From the NCBI GenBank assembly GCA_047626725.1, contig JBLHSG010000010.1, forward strand, positions 61,518 to 125,517: DNA of 64,000 nt, read 5' to 3'. The stretch is from Ascidiaceihabitans sp034111945 (GTDB taxonomy: Bacteria; Pseudomonadota; Alphaproteobacteria; Rhodobacterales; Rhodobacteraceae). Within the stretch, counting starts at the first letter, position 1. Every line of letters starts with the position of its first letter. Under the pieces are notes generated by a model, which saw only the letters and a list, made by a program, of their open reading frames with translations, did no database searches and was not told where the DNA came from. Shown here one piece after another: positions 26,876 to 36,286 of this stretch. A program made the translations under genes and the position numbers.

Positions 26876-27475
26876 ATGAAATTACTCGCGTTTTCGGATT
26901 TGCACAGAGACCAGGCAGCCGCCGAAATGATTGTCGAGGCAAGTGGTGATGCGGACGTGATTGTGGGCGCGGGTGATTTTGCGACCCGTGGACATGGCGC
27001 ACCGGATACGCTGAACATCCTGAAGCGCTGTAAGGTGCCTGTTATTTTGGTCCACGGAAACCACGATGTTCCTGATGAGATTTCTATGTTTTGCGAAAGT
27101 TGGGAACATGGCCATTACCTTCACGGTGGTTCGGTTGTGATCAATGGGCAGTCATTTTTTGGAATGGGTGGTGAAATTCCGTCTCGAAATTCTCATGACT
27201 GGAACGCGACAGAAACCGAAGCGAACGCCTCGCTGCTTTTGAAAAAATGTCCAAAAGCTTCGATTTTGATTTCCCATACACCACCATTTGGCACCGCTGA
27301 TCTTCAAGCAGATGGCAGTCACGAAGGCAGCGTTGCGATCCGGAATGCGGCTGCTGATCATCAATTAAAACTCATTCTGTGCGGGCATATTCACAACGCA
27401 TGGGGGATGAACGGAACCGTCGCGTCTGCACCCGTTCATAACCTGGGACCAACACTAAATTGGTTCGATATTTAG
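26876..27475 (+). CDS. Calcineurin-like metallophosphoesterase
   Basis: 199 residues, cytoplasmic. The five metal-binding blocks are all present: FSDLHRD (D-x-H), VGAGDFATRG (GD), VHGNHDVPD (GNHD), LISHTPPFG (H) and CGHIHNAWG (GHxH). The family hydrolyses phosphomonoesters, phosphodiesters or nucleotides with two metal ions; this size fits the short YfcE/icc-like group, and the substrate is unknown. The ATG follows GGGGC ten bases after the EamA stop. Confidence 0.88.
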   Translation: MKLLAFSDLHRDQAAAEMIVEASGDADVIVGAGDFATRGHGAPDTLNILKRCKVPVILVHGNHDVPDEISMFCESWEHGHYLHGGSVVINGQSFFGMGGEIPSRNSHDWNATETEANASLLLKKCPKASILISHTPPFGTADLQADGSHEGSVAIRNAAADHQLKLILCGHIHNAWGMNGTVASAPVHNLGPTLNWFDI

Positions 27476-27553
27476 GATTATCGGGCCTCAGGCCGCCGTA
27501 AATGCCAGAATACCTGCCTGATTCAGACGCTTGTTAGGAACAGCACTGCGTCT

Positions 27554-28696
27554 TTACTTGGTGGTGTCCAAAACCTCAAAAAGCTCCTGTTCTGTTATCA
27601 CAAACGGATTACCTCTCATCGACGAGGTGCCAGCAGACGCAGTTGCAATTTCACGATAATCAGCCGATCGAACGCCTAATTCAGACAGCTGGCGCAAGCC
27701 CATGTTCGTTGACCAATCTTGCAAGTCATCAATCCCGCTACCGATCTTCGATTGTCCAAAATGGCTATCGATTTGCGCGATGACCCATGTGATGCGGGTA
27801 TGAATATCGGTGCCATCTTGGGCCTTCCTTAGATGCGATTTAAGGACGGCAGGCAGCAACACGCCACAGATTTCCCCGTGCGGCGCATTCGTTTTGCCGC
27901 CAATCACCCCTGCAAAACCGTGGATCGCACCCAGTCCTGCGTTCGCCAAAGCCAAGCCGCCGCATGTGCTGACCCACGCCATCGCATCCCAACCGTCGCG
28001 GCTATCGTTTTCGACAACATCGCGTAACGCGCCGAGGCCCAAAGGAATCGCGGCGTGACACAGGGCGTCTGTCATGGGGTTTGCTTTGATCGACAGGTAT
28101 GGCTCGATGACCTGCGTGATCGCGTCCAATCCGGCGCATAGGGCCACGTGTTTGGGCGCGCCTTGCATCAGGTCAGGATCGACAATTGCGATCTGCGGGG
28201 TCATGCGTGGATCGCGAAGACTGACCTTTAGGCCACGATCCGGCACGGAAATGACAGCGTTTTTGGTCACCTCGGCACCGGTGCCTGCGGTCGTAGGTAG
28301 GGCGATCATCGGAATGGGGGAATGATCCAAAACGCGCCCATTCCCGACGACCTCAAGGTAGTCAATCGGGGGGCTATCACAGCGGATCAGAGCGGCAAGC
28401 GCCTTGGCGAAATCAATCACCGACCCACCGCCAAGTGCGATTACAGCATTGGGTGGCGTGTCGCGAAACTGCGCCAAGGCGATTTCCAGATCGGGCAGGG
28501 AGGGTTCGTTTTTACAACTGACGGCCCGTGTGATCAGCCCAGCGTCAGTGCACGATTTGATCAGCCATTGCGCGCGGTTTGCGTTCGCGCCGTGCACTAT
28601 CAAAACCGCACTACCAAATTGCGCTGCCAAGGCGGCGGTTTGCTGGCTTTGTCCACGTCCAAAATGGATCGCTTGCGGGCTGAAAAATGAGAACAT
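27554..28696 (-). CDS. Iron-containing alcohol dehydrogenase family protein
   Basis: 380 residues. The N-terminal half has the NAD-binding ALGGGSVIDFAKALAALI (about residues 88-105) and PTTAGTGAEVTKNAVI; the C-terminal half is helical. Metal-site segments are AGLDAITQVIEPYLS, AIHGFAGVIGG and NAPHGEICGV. The usual first metal His (DAxxH) is Gln here, and the His of GMAHP is Gly, which I recall as a feature of one subfamily rather than a defect. The substrate is unknown; it lies just after glpK on the same strand (25-base gap), which hints at glycerol- or aldehyde-related use. Confidence 0.82.
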   Translation of the reverse strand: MFSFFSPQAIHFGRGQSQQTAALAAQFGSAVLIVHGANANRAQWLIKSCTDAGLITRAVSCKNEPSLPDLEIALAQFRDTPPNAVIALGGGSVIDFAKALAALIRCDSPPIDYLEVVGNGRVLDHSPIPMIALPTTAGTGAEVTKNAVISVPDRGLKVSLRDPRMTPQIAIVDPDLMQGAPKHVALCAGLDAITQVIEPYLSIKANPMTDALCHAAIPLGLGALRDVVENDSRDGWDAMAWVSTCGGLALANAGLGAIHGFAGVIGGKTNAPHGEICGVLLPAVLKSHLRKAQDGTDIHTRITWVIAQIDSHFGQSKIGSGIDDLQDWSTNMGLRQLSELGVRSADYREIATASAGTSSMRGNPFVITEQELFEVLDTTK

Positions 28697-28720
28697 GTTT
28701 TGCAGGCCCTTTGTGGCGGA

Positions 28721-30208
28721 TCAAACGTTCATTGTGGCGGCAACGGCCTTTTGCCAGCGGGCGTATTTTACATCGCGCAGGGCACTGTCCATCTGCGGCG
28801 TGAATTGCGTCTCACAGGCCCATTCAGCGGCAAACCCAGCCTGATCAGGATAGATCCCAGCGTGCATTCCAGCAAGCCACGCAACACCCAAAGCCGTCGT
28901 TTCGCGGTTCATCGGACGATCCACAGGGGCGGCGATAATGTCGGACAAAAATTGCATTGCCCAGTCACTTGCGCACATGCCACCATCAACGCGCAGGGTT
29001 GGCTGCACACCTGTTGCCTGCCAATCTGACGACATCGCATCTAGCAAATCGCGGGTCTGGTACCCGACGCTTTCTAGCGCGGCTTTGGCAAATTCAGCGG
29101 GGCTGGTGTTTCGGGTCAAACCAAAGGCGGCACCGCGGCAATCCGCATCCCAATAGGGGGCGCCCAAGCCGACAAATGCAGGCACAATAACAACATCCTG
29201 ATGTGGGTCTGCTTGATCGGCAAGGACCTGTGCGTCAGCTGCTGTGTCGATAATTTGCAACCCGTCACGCAGCCATTGCACAACCGCACCTGCGACAAAT
29301 ATCGACCCCTCAAGGGCATAGGTCGGTTTGCCATTTAGCTGATACGCAATTGTCGTCAGCAGGCGGTTTTGCGACACAACAGGCGTGTCACCAGTGTTCA
29401 AAAGCGCAAAACACCCGGTGCCGTAGGTCGATTTCATCATGCCGGGTTCAAAACATGCCTGCCCAACAGTGGCCGCCTGTTGATCGCCTGCGACACCGCA
29501 AATCGGGATCGAATAACCAAGCAAATCCGCCTGTGTTTTGCCAAAATCAGCAGCGCAGTCTTTGACCTGCGGCAGCATCCGCATCGGGATATCCAACAGG
29601 TCGCAAATTGTCTGGCTCCAGCGCCCTTTGTGAATATCGTACAGCATGGTGCGGGCGGCGTTGGTGGCGTCGGTGGCGTGGATTGCACCGCCCGTCAGCT
29701 TCCAAATCAGGAAACTATCAACAGTGCCAAACAGCAATTCGCCTTTGGCTGCGCGGTCCCGTGCGCCGTCAACATGGTCCAGAATCCATTTGAGTTTGGT
29801 GCTGGAAAAATACGGATCAATCAGCAGGCCGGTGCGTGCGGTGATCATCGTCTCGTGACCCGCATCGCGCAAAATCCGGCAGGTGTCTGCGGTGCGCCTG
29901 TCTTGCCAAACAATAGCGTTATGAATGGCTTGGCCTGTGGCCTTGTCCCAAACCACAACCGTTTCGCGCTGATTGGTGATGCCAATTGCGGCGATTTGGT
30001 TTGCGGAAATTTCGGCCTGCGCGATTGCGGCGTGGCAAGTTGATAACGTGGTGTCCCACAGTTCTCGGGGGTCGTGTTCGACCCAACCCGATTGTGGGAA
30101 ATACTGGGGGAATTCTGCCTGGCTTTGGGCCACGGCGGCCATGGTTTCATCAAACAAGATCGCGCGCGTTGATGTCGTGCCTTGATCGATTGCGAGAATA
30201 TAAGTCAT
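28721..30208 (-). CDS. glpK: Glycerol kinase
   Basis: Phosphorylates glycerol to sn-glycerol 3-phosphate with ATP, trapping imported glycerol. 495 residues from ATG 30208 (MTYILAIDQGTTSTRAILFD, the FGGY phosphate-binding start); a TTG four codons earlier is possible. Other landmarks are NQRETVVVWD, VWQDRRTADTC, GVAGDQQAATVGQACFEPGMMKSTYGTGCF, and LRVDGGMCASDWAMQFLSDI. It is downstream of the ABC importer binding-protein gene, separated by a strong stem-loop, so import and phosphorylation are made from one operon. Confidence 0.96.
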   Translation of the reverse strand: MTYILAIDQGTTSTRAILFDETMAAVAQSQAEFPQYFPQSGWVEHDPRELWDTTLSTCHAAIAQAEISANQIAAIGITNQRETVVVWDKATGQAIHNAIVWQDRRTADTCRILRDAGHETMITARTGLLIDPYFSSTKLKWILDHVDGARDRAAKGELLFGTVDSFLIWKLTGGAIHATDATNAARTMLYDIHKGRWSQTICDLLDIPMRMLPQVKDCAADFGKTQADLLGYSIPICGVAGDQQAATVGQACFEPGMMKSTYGTGCFALLNTGDTPVVSQNRLLTTIAYQLNGKPTYALEGSIFVAGAVVQWLRDGLQIIDTAADAQVLADQADPHQDVVIVPAFVGLGAPYWDADCRGAAFGLTRNTSPAEFAKAALESVGYQTRDLLDAMSSDWQATGVQPTLRVDGGMCASDWAMQFLSDIIAAPVDRPMNRETTALGVAWLAGMHAGIYPDQAGFAAEWACETQFTPQMDSALRDVKYARWQKAVAATMNV

Positions 30209-30246
30209 GGGGTGGTTCAATGCGTTAGGGGGAAAAAGGGCAGGGT

Positions 30247-30273
30247 ATCCGGGGCCAAATGGCGGCCCCGGAT
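30247..30273 (-). promoter_or_regulatory. Intercistronic stem-loop between glpV and glpK
   Basis: A perfect 10-bp stem, ATCCGGGGCC with GGCCCCGGAT, and a 7-base loop, without an immediate T run. Stem-loops in this place usually protect the upstream binding-protein message and lower expression of the downstream gene; a weak terminator is the alternative. Confidence 0.6.
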
Positions 30274-30280
30274 GATGGGT

Positions 30281-32002
30281 TTAGTTCCAGGATTTGATCA
30301 GCTCGTCATAAGCAATCGTAACCGGAGTTTCGTCTTCGTTTTCCAGTTTGGCTTTTGGCGAACCAGGTTGATCAAGCCAGTAAGACGGATCACTTTCGTC
30401 GTTCATAACCGGACCAATGTCGCCTTGAACACCGGCACGTTCCAAACGGATCATGACTTTTTCCTGATCAGCACACAGCGTATCAAGTGCTTCTTGTGGG
30501 GTTTTTGCACCGGACATTGCGTCGCCGATGTTCTGCCACCACAGCTGTGCCAGCTTTGGATAGTCAGGAACGTTTGTGCCTGTTGGTGACCACTGAACCC
30601 GCGCTGGTGAGCGATAGAATTCGATCAAACCGCCCAGTTTCGGGGCACGATCCGTAAAGCTTGCGTGTTGGATCGTTGATTCACGAATGAATGTCAGACC
30701 AACGTGGCTTTTCTTTACGTCTACGGTTTTGGAAGTCACGAATTGCGCATAAAGCCAAGCGGCTTGTGCACGATCCACAGGTGTCGATTTCATCAGGGTC
30801 CAGGAACCGGCATCTTGGTAGCCGATTTTTGTCCCTTCAGACCAATATGCACCGTGTGGAGACGGGGCCATGCGCCATTTTGGCGTGCCGTCTTCGTTCA
30901 TTACGGGCAGATCAGGTTCGATAGATGCGGCGGTAAAGGCAGTGTACCAGAACATCTGTTGTGCGACGTTACCTTGGGCAGGAATTGGGCCTGCTTCAGA
31001 GAATGTCATACCGGCAGCGGCTGGCGGAGAGTATTTTTCCAACCATTCGATTGCCTTGGTTACAGCGTATACCGCTGCTGGACCGTTGGTCGCACCACCA
31101 CGTGCAACACACGAGCCAACGGGCTGTGATTTTTCGTTAACGCGGATACCCCATTCGTCAACCGGCAGGCCGTTTGGCTCACCTTTGTCGCCGGCTCCCG
31201 CCATGGACAGCCACGCATCTGTATAGCGCCAGCCCAAAGACGGATCTTTTTTGCCGTAATCCATGTTGCCGAACACGTCGCCGTCAACACCCATGCGCGT
31301 CAAATCGCGACCGGTAAAGAATTCTGCGATGTCTTCGTATGCAGACCAGTTGACCGGAACGCCCAGATCGTAGCCGTATTTCGCTTTGAAATCTGCTTTG
31401 TTGATGTCGTCGTTGAACCAATCATAGCGGAACCAGTAAAGGTTCGCGAACTGTTGGTCAGGCAATTGATAGACCTTGCCATCCGGACCTGTGGTGAACG
31501 AAAGACCGATGAAGTCTTCGAGATCAAGGTTCGGGTTGGTCACTGCCGCGCCTTCGCCAGCCATCCAGTCGGTCAGATTGCGGGCCTGTTGATAGCGCCA
31601 GTGTGTGCCGATCAAATCGCTGTCGTTGATATAGGCATCATAGATGTTTTCGCCCGACTGCATTTGCGTTTGCAGCTTTTCAACAACGTCGCCTTCGCCG
31701 ATTAGATCATGCGTGACCTTGATGCCGGTGATGGCCTCAAATGCTGGCGCAAGAACTGTGGATTCGTATGTGTGCGTGCCGATGGTTTCGGACACAACAT
31801 TGATCGACATGCCTGCGTATGGTTTTGCGGCGTCGACAAAAAACTGAAGCTCAGCTTCTTGATCGGCGCGTGACAGCGTCGAAAGATCCCCGATTTCGCT
31901 TTCAAGGAATGCCTTGGCGGCCTCCATGTCGGCGAACGCAGGTGCGGCAAGCATGCACGCGGCAAGCCCTATCGCAGTGGTTCCTTTAAGTCGCAAGTTC
32001 AT
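30281..32002 (-). CDS. glpV: Glycerol ABC transporter substrate-binding protein
   Basis: Periplasmic binding protein of the glycerol importer. 573 residues, ATG preceded by GGGAGGAACC. Signal peptide MNLRLKGTTAIGLAACMLAAPAFA with cleavage before DMEAA. The large two-lobe fold (SBP family 1) has INVVSETIGTHTYEST and DAYINDSDLIGTHWRYQQ near the front and TTGPDGKVYQLPDQQFANLYWFRYDWF in the middle. The unusual size and the neighbours match rhizobial GlpV of the glpSTPQUV system. Last importer gene before glpK. Confidence 0.9.
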   Translation of the reverse strand: MNLRLKGTTAIGLAACMLAAPAFADMEAAKAFLESEIGDLSTLSRADQEAELQFFVDAAKPYAGMSINVVSETIGTHTYESTVLAPAFEAITGIKVTHDLIGEGDVVEKLQTQMQSGENIYDAYINDSDLIGTHWRYQQARNLTDWMAGEGAAVTNPNLDLEDFIGLSFTTGPDGKVYQLPDQQFANLYWFRYDWFNDDINKADFKAKYGYDLGVPVNWSAYEDIAEFFTGRDLTRMGVDGDVFGNMDYGKKDPSLGWRYTDAWLSMAGAGDKGEPNGLPVDEWGIRVNEKSQPVGSCVARGGATNGPAAVYAVTKAIEWLEKYSPPAAAGMTFSEAGPIPAQGNVAQQMFWYTAFTAASIEPDLPVMNEDGTPKWRMAPSPHGAYWSEGTKIGYQDAGSWTLMKSTPVDRAQAAWLYAQFVTSKTVDVKKSHVGLTFIRESTIQHASFTDRAPKLGGLIEFYRSPARVQWSPTGTNVPDYPKLAQLWWQNIGDAMSGAKTPQEALDTLCADQEKVMIRLERAGVQGDIGPVMNDESDPSYWLDQPGSPKAKLENEDETPVTIAYDELIKSWN

Positions 32003-32077
32003 TTTGGTTCCTCCCTAAAAATAGAACAATCGAGCCAGCCTGATCGTAAACGTCAGACCACCTCAAAATGCCTTTGT

Positions 32078-32350
32078 TCACACCCAGCGAAACACCGCCA
32101 CAGCATAAAAAAGACACACGATCAGGGCCCCCCATTGGGGCGCGCTGAGCATTCCAAGCCAAGCCAGATTGATAAAAGCCGAGCCCAGTAGCGTGATGAA
32201 CAACCGGTCACCGCGCGTCGTTTCGATCCCTAAAACACCCGTGCGCGGGGTTTCGGGAAATTTGATTGCCAGCACCGTAAAGGTGACAAGCGTGGCCGCG
32301 ATAATTCCAAAGAACAAAGCGGTCGGTCCGGTCCATGCCATCCATTCCAT
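32078..32350 (-). CDS. glpU: Small membrane protein of the glycerol importer (DUF2160, GlpU)
   Basis: 90 residues with about three hydrophobic segments (WMAWTGPTALFFGIIAAT; LGSAFINLAWLGML; ALIVCLFYAVAVF) and the linker KFPETPRTGVLGIETTRGDRLF. DUF2160 proteins of this size always sit between the permeases and binding protein in glp ABC operons; their role is unproven. ATG 32350 follows GGGAG. Twelve bases separate it from the preceding permease stop. Confidence 0.88.
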   Translation of the reverse strand: MEWMAWTGPTALFFGIIAATLVTFTVLAIKFPETPRTGVLGIETTRGDRLFITLLGSAFINLAWLGMLSAPQWGALIVCLFYAVAVFRWV

Positions 32351-32362
32351 TGCGAATTCTCC

Positions 32363-33211
32363 CTAGACGCGCCCAAGGGCAAAACCCTTGGCGATGTAGT
32401 TGCGGACAAAATAAATCACCAATGCACCGGGCACGATTGTCAGCACACCAGCCGCCGCCAGCACACCCCAGTCAATGCCGGCCGCCCCAACTGTGCGGGT
32501 CATTGTGGCGGCGATCGGTTTGGCATTTACCGACGTCAATGTGCGGCTCAGCAACAGTTCAACCCACGAGAACATGAACAAGAAGAACGCTGTGACCCCG
32601 ATGCCAGAGGCGACCAAAGGCATGAAAATCTGGATGAAAAAGCGCGGGAACGAATAGCCGTCAATATACGCTGTTTCGTCGATTTCTTTTGGAACACCGC
32701 GCATGAACCCCTCAAGGATCCAGACCGCCAATGGCACGTTAAACAGGCAATGCGCCAAGGCCACCGCGATGTGCGTGTCGAACAACCCAACTGAGCTGTA
32801 CAGCTGAAAAAACGGCAGGGCAAAAACCGCAGGCGGGGCCATCCGGTTGGTCAGCAGCCAAAAGAACAAATGCTTGTCGCCAAGAAACGTATAGCGGCTA
32901 AAGGCATAGGCGGCGGGCAGGGCGACCAGCAGTGAAATGGTCATGTTCATCACCACATACAGCATGGAATTGATGTAGCCTGTGTACCACGACGCATCGG
33001 TCAGGATCGTCAGATAGTTGTCAAACGTCAGATCGCGCGGCCACAAGGTAAAGCTGTTCAAAATCTCCGAATTGGTCTTGAGGCTCATCATCACCAACCA
33101 GTAAATCGGCAGCAATAAAAACAGCAGATACAGACCCATAACAATGGCGTTGCCCTTGATTTTTGGCAGGCCTATGCGGCGTTTAGGGGCGTGAATTGTA
33201 AAATCAGACAT
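32363..33211 (-). CDS. glpQ: Glycerol ABC transporter permease GlpQ
   Basis: 282 residues, six membrane helices, MalG-like. The cytoplasmic EAA loop, which docks on the ATPase, is VPKEIDETAYIDGYSFPRFF (about residues 176-195). The protein ends AKGFALGRV. The ATG overlaps the last base of the glpP stop (TGATG), so they are translationally coupled. A clear paralogue lies at 39805-40614. Confidence 0.92.
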   Translation of the reverse strand: MSDFTIHAPKRRIGLPKIKGNAIVMGLYLLFLLLPIYWLVMMSLKTNSEILNSFTLWPRDLTFDNYLTILTDASWYTGYINSMLYVVMNMTISLLVALPAAYAFSRYTFLGDKHLFFWLLTNRMAPPAVFALPFFQLYSSVGLFDTHIAVALAHCLFNVPLAVWILEGFMRGVPKEIDETAYIDGYSFPRFFIQIFMPLVASGIGVTAFFLFMFSWVELLLSRTLTSVNAKPIAATMTRTVGAAGIDWGVLAAAGVLTIVPGALVIYFVRNYIAKGFALGRV

Positions 33212-34083
33212 CAGTGACCATCCCTTTTGTCGAGGTTCGTCATCACGGTGTAAAACACGTAAGACACCAGCAGGATCACAAGGTAATACATGATCGAAAA
33301 TGCAGCCGCCGGACCTAGATCGAATTGCCCCAGCGCCATCTTGACCAAGTCAATCGACAGGAACGTGGTCGAGTTGCCGGGCCCACCACCGGTCACCACA
33401 AAGGGTTCGGTATAGATCATAAAGCTGTCCATGAACCGCAGCAGAATCGCGATCATCAAAACGCCCATGATTTTGGGAAGTTCGATAAACCGGAACACGC
33501 TCAGGCGGCTGGCTTGGTCGATTTTGGCCGCTTGATAATAGGCATCCGGGATCGATTGCAGCCCGGCATACGCGAGCAACGCCACCAACGACGTCCAGTG
33601 CCAAACATCCATCACAATAACGGTAATCCACGCGGCATAGAAATCTTGGGTATAGTTGTAATCGATGCCCAAGGCAGACAGCGTGTAGCCCAACAAACCA
33701 ATATCGACACGCCCGAAAATCTGCCAAATCGTGCCAACAACGTTCCATGGAATAAGCAGGGGCAAGGACATCAGGACCAGGCACAGCGACGCCCAGAACC
33801 CTTTTTTCGGCATGTTTAACGCCACAAAAATGCCCAGCGGAATTTCGATTGCCAGAATGATTGCAGAAAATGCGATCTGACGGCCAAGAGCGTCCCACAT
33901 CCGTTCAGACGCAAGCATTTCCTGAAACCACTCAAGGCCAACCCAAAAGAATTTGTTGTTCCCGAACGTGTCTTGAACGGAATAATTCACCACAGTCATC
34001 AACGGAATAACGGCTGAAAACGCGACAAGCAAAAGCACCGGAAGAATTAAAAACCACGCTTTTTGATTAACGGTCTTGTTCAT
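33211..34083 (-). CDS. glpP: Glycerol ABC transporter permease GlpP
   Basis: 290 residues from ATG 34083 (MNKTVNQKAWFLILPVLLLV), one base after the glpT stop; a longer frame reaches into glpT. Six helices, MalF-like, with the EAA-type loop SIPDAYYQAAKIDQASRLSVF followed by FIELPKI. The segment AILLRFMDSFMIYTEPFVVTGGGPG is characteristic of this family. It pairs with GlpQ to form the channel. Its closest visible relative is the permease at 38942-39808. Confidence 0.92.
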   Translation of the reverse strand: MNKTVNQKAWFLILPVLLLVAFSAVIPLMTVVNYSVQDTFGNNKFFWVGLEWFQEMLASERMWDALGRQIAFSAIILAIEIPLGIFVALNMPKKGFWASLCLVLMSLPLLIPWNVVGTIWQIFGRVDIGLLGYTLSALGIDYNYTQDFYAAWITVIVMDVWHWTSLVALLAYAGLQSIPDAYYQAAKIDQASRLSVFRFIELPKIMGVLMIAILLRFMDSFMIYTEPFVVTGGGPGNSTTFLSIDLVKMALGQFDLGPAAAFSIMYYLVILLVSYVFYTVMTNLDKRDGH

Positions 34084-34084
34084 T

Positions 34085-35164
34085 TCAGGCCACCTTTGGC
34101 GCAACACGCCAGCTATCTGAGTAGATGTTGATGCCTGCAGGGTCAAAAACCACGCGGTTCATGTCAGGCGATATTTCGGCCCCTTCGGGCGCAAGGATAT
34201 TGATCTGGGCACCGTTGAAATCAGCGCGCACAATTTTGTGGCGGCCAACGTCTTCGACCCGTTTGATCGTCACCGGCAGGCCGTCATCGCCCGACGCAAG
34301 GGACGTGAATTCTGGCCGAACGCCCAGCTCGACTTTGCCCGAAGGCGTGCCGAATTCTTTTCCCAGTGAAATCTGCGTGCCACCTAAAATGGCGGTGTTG
34401 CCTTCGACCTGCGCGTCTAGCACATTCATGCCCGGTGATCCGATGAAATAGCCGACAAATGTATGTTCCGGCGTTTCAAACAACTGCTGGGGCGTGCCCA
34501 TTTGCACGACGCGCCCATCATACATCACGACAACTTTGTCGGCGAACGTCAGGGCCTCTGTTTGGTCGTGGGTCACGTAAATCATCGTGTGCCCAAATTC
34601 ATGGTGCAGTGATTTTAGTTGAGTGCGCAGTTCCCATTTCATGTGGGGGTCAATCACGGTCAGCGGCTCGTCAAACAGCAGCGCATTGACGTCTTCGCGC
34701 ACCATGCCACGGCCCAATGAAATCTTTTGTTTGGCATCCGCCGTCAGACCACGGGCCTTGCGATCCAGCGTCGCTTCCATCCCGATCATCGCCGCGATCT
34801 GCTGCACGCGGTCTTTGATATAGGCAGGATCAGCCCCGCGATTGCGCAGCGGAAACGCCAGATTATCGCGCACAGTCATCGTGTCATAAACCACAGGAAA
34901 CTGGAAAACCTGCGCGATATTGCGTTCGGTCGTCGGGGCCTGTGTGACGTCTTTGTCATCAAACAGAATACGCCCCTGACTGGGATGCAGCAGGCCTGAA
35001 ATGATGTTCAGCAACGTTGATTTTCCGCAACCAGACGCGCCCAGCAGGGCGTAGGCCTCGCCGTCCACCCAGTCGTGGTTCAATTCCTTTAGCGCAAAAT
35101 CGTCTTCGCTTTTGGGATTGGGCAGGTAGGAATGCGCCAGATTTTCGAGGGTAATTTTTGCCAT
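34085..35164 (-). CDS. glpT: Glycerol ABC transporter ATPase GlpT
   Basis: 359 residues, sugar-type ABC ATPase with C-terminal TOBE domain. Walker A is GASGCGKST, Walker B is ALLFDEPLTVID and the H-loop His is in YVTHDQTEAL. The signature motif is not LSGGQ but LTADAKQKISLGRG, so this subunit cannot supply a normal signature to its partner. It is not the E. coli GlpT antiporter, which is unrelated. Follows glpS by 11 bases. Confidence 0.92.
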   Translation of the reverse strand: MAKITLENLAHSYLPNPKSEDDFALKELNHDWVDGEAYALLGASGCGKSTLLNIISGLLHPSQGRILFDDKDVTQAPTTERNIAQVFQFPVVYDTMTVRDNLAFPLRNRGADPAYIKDRVQQIAAMIGMEATLDRKARGLTADAKQKISLGRGMVREDVNALLFDEPLTVIDPHMKWELRTQLKSLHHEFGHTMIYVTHDQTEALTFADKVVVMYDGRVVQMGTPQQLFETPEHTFVGYFIGSPGMNVLDAQVEGNTAILGGTQISLGKEFGTPSGKVELGVRPEFTSLASGDDGLPVTIKRVEDVGRHKIVRADFNGAQINILAPEGAEISPDMNRVVFDPAGINIYSDSWRVAPKVA

Positions 35165-35175
35165 TTTGCGATCCC

Positions 35176-36267
35176 TCAGGCTGCTGCTGCATATGACGCA
35201 GGGGCGATCGAAGTGCCGTCTTGCGCAAAGATGTAAACGTGACTTTGGTCCAGAAAGACGTCCAAATCGGACCCGATGGCCAAATTCTTGACGCCGTGCA
35301 CCAACCCGACCCAGTTTTCACCGTGGTGATCAAGGTGAATGAATGTCTCGGATCCTGTGATCTCGGTGACTGTCAATTTTCCGGTGAACGACAGCGCATC
35401 GCTGCCCTGTTTTTCCAGCTTTAGATGATTCGGCCGAAAGCCGGCGATATAGCTGCCATCGGCCAGTCCAGCAAAGGCACCCGTGGTGGCCGTGACCGAC
35501 TGTTCTGTGCCAAAATCCAGACGGTTGCCCGATTTTTGAACGGTCAAAAAGTTCATCGGCGGGTCAGAGAAAACCCGCGCGGTCGTGGCATTCACCGGTT
35601 GGCGATAAACGATCGGGGTCTTGTCGAATTGCGTGATCGTACCTTCCCAAATCGTCGCCGTGTTGCCGCCCAACAAAAGCGCTTCTTCTGGTTCGGTCGT
35701 GGCGTAGACAAAGATTGACCCGGCTTCTTCGAAAATTTTGGGGATCTCGGCGCGCAATTCTTCGCGCAGTTTATAGTCGAGGTTCGCCAACGGCTCGTCC
35801 AACAGCACCAATCCCGCGTCTTTCACCAACGCACGGGCCAGCGCGCACCGCTGTTGTTGGCCGCCGGACAATTCTAGTGGTTTGCGATCAAGAAACGGGG
35901 AAAGCTGCATCAAATCGGCGGCTTTTCGAACGGCCTTGTCGATCTGATCGGTGGATTGACGCAACAAACGCATGGGACTGGCAATGTTTTCGTACACTGT
36001 CATCGACGGATAATTAATGAATTGCTGGTACACCATCGCGACGCCGCGATCCTGCACGCGCATCCCTGTCACGTCCTTGTCGTTCCAGATAACCTTGCCA
36101 GTTTGTGGCACATCAAGGCCCGCCATCAGACGCATCAGCGATGTTTTGCCCGACGACGTTGGCCCCAGCAGCACGTTCATGGTGCCGCTTTGCAGCGTCA
36201 AATCGGTGGGGTAGATATGCGTTTGGCCATTCATGACCTTTGACACACCTTCCAAAACTAGTGACAT
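35176..36267 (-). CDS. glpS: Glycerol ABC transporter ATPase GlpS
   Basis: 363 residues. Walker A is GPTSSGKTS, signature LSGGQQQRCALARAL is canonical and Walker B is LVLLDEPLANLD, but the H-loop reads VYATTEPEEALLL, with no His. A TOBE domain ends the protein. GlpS and GlpT are thus complementary: GlpS offers the signature, GlpT the H-loop, giving one complete ATP site. ATG is preceded by GAGGGGAGAG; glpD ends 19 bases upstream. Confidence 0.92.
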   Translation of the reverse strand: MSLVLEGVSKVMNGQTHIYPTDLTLQSGTMNVLLGPTSSGKTSLMRLMAGLDVPQTGKVIWNDKDVTGMRVQDRGVAMVYQQFINYPSMTVYENIASPMRLLRQSTDQIDKAVRKAADLMQLSPFLDRKPLELSGGQQQRCALARALVKDAGLVLLDEPLANLDYKLREELRAEIPKIFEEAGSIFVYATTEPEEALLLGGNTATIWEGTITQFDKTPIVYRQPVNATTARVFSDPPMNFLTVQKSGNRLDFGTEQSVTATTGAFAGLADGSYIAGFRPNHLKLEKQGSDALSFTGKLTVTEITGSETFIHLDHHGENWVGLVHGVKNLAIGSDLDVFLDQSHVYIFAQDGTSIAPASYAAAA

Positions 36268-36286
36268 TTCTCTCTCCCCTCGCAGT

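Noticed and set aside
34085..35164. GlpT read as a dead ABC ATPase because of its signature motif
   Set aside because: The altered signature is, as far as I recall, a regular feature of GlpT in glpSTPQUV systems, and Walker A, B and H-loop are intact.
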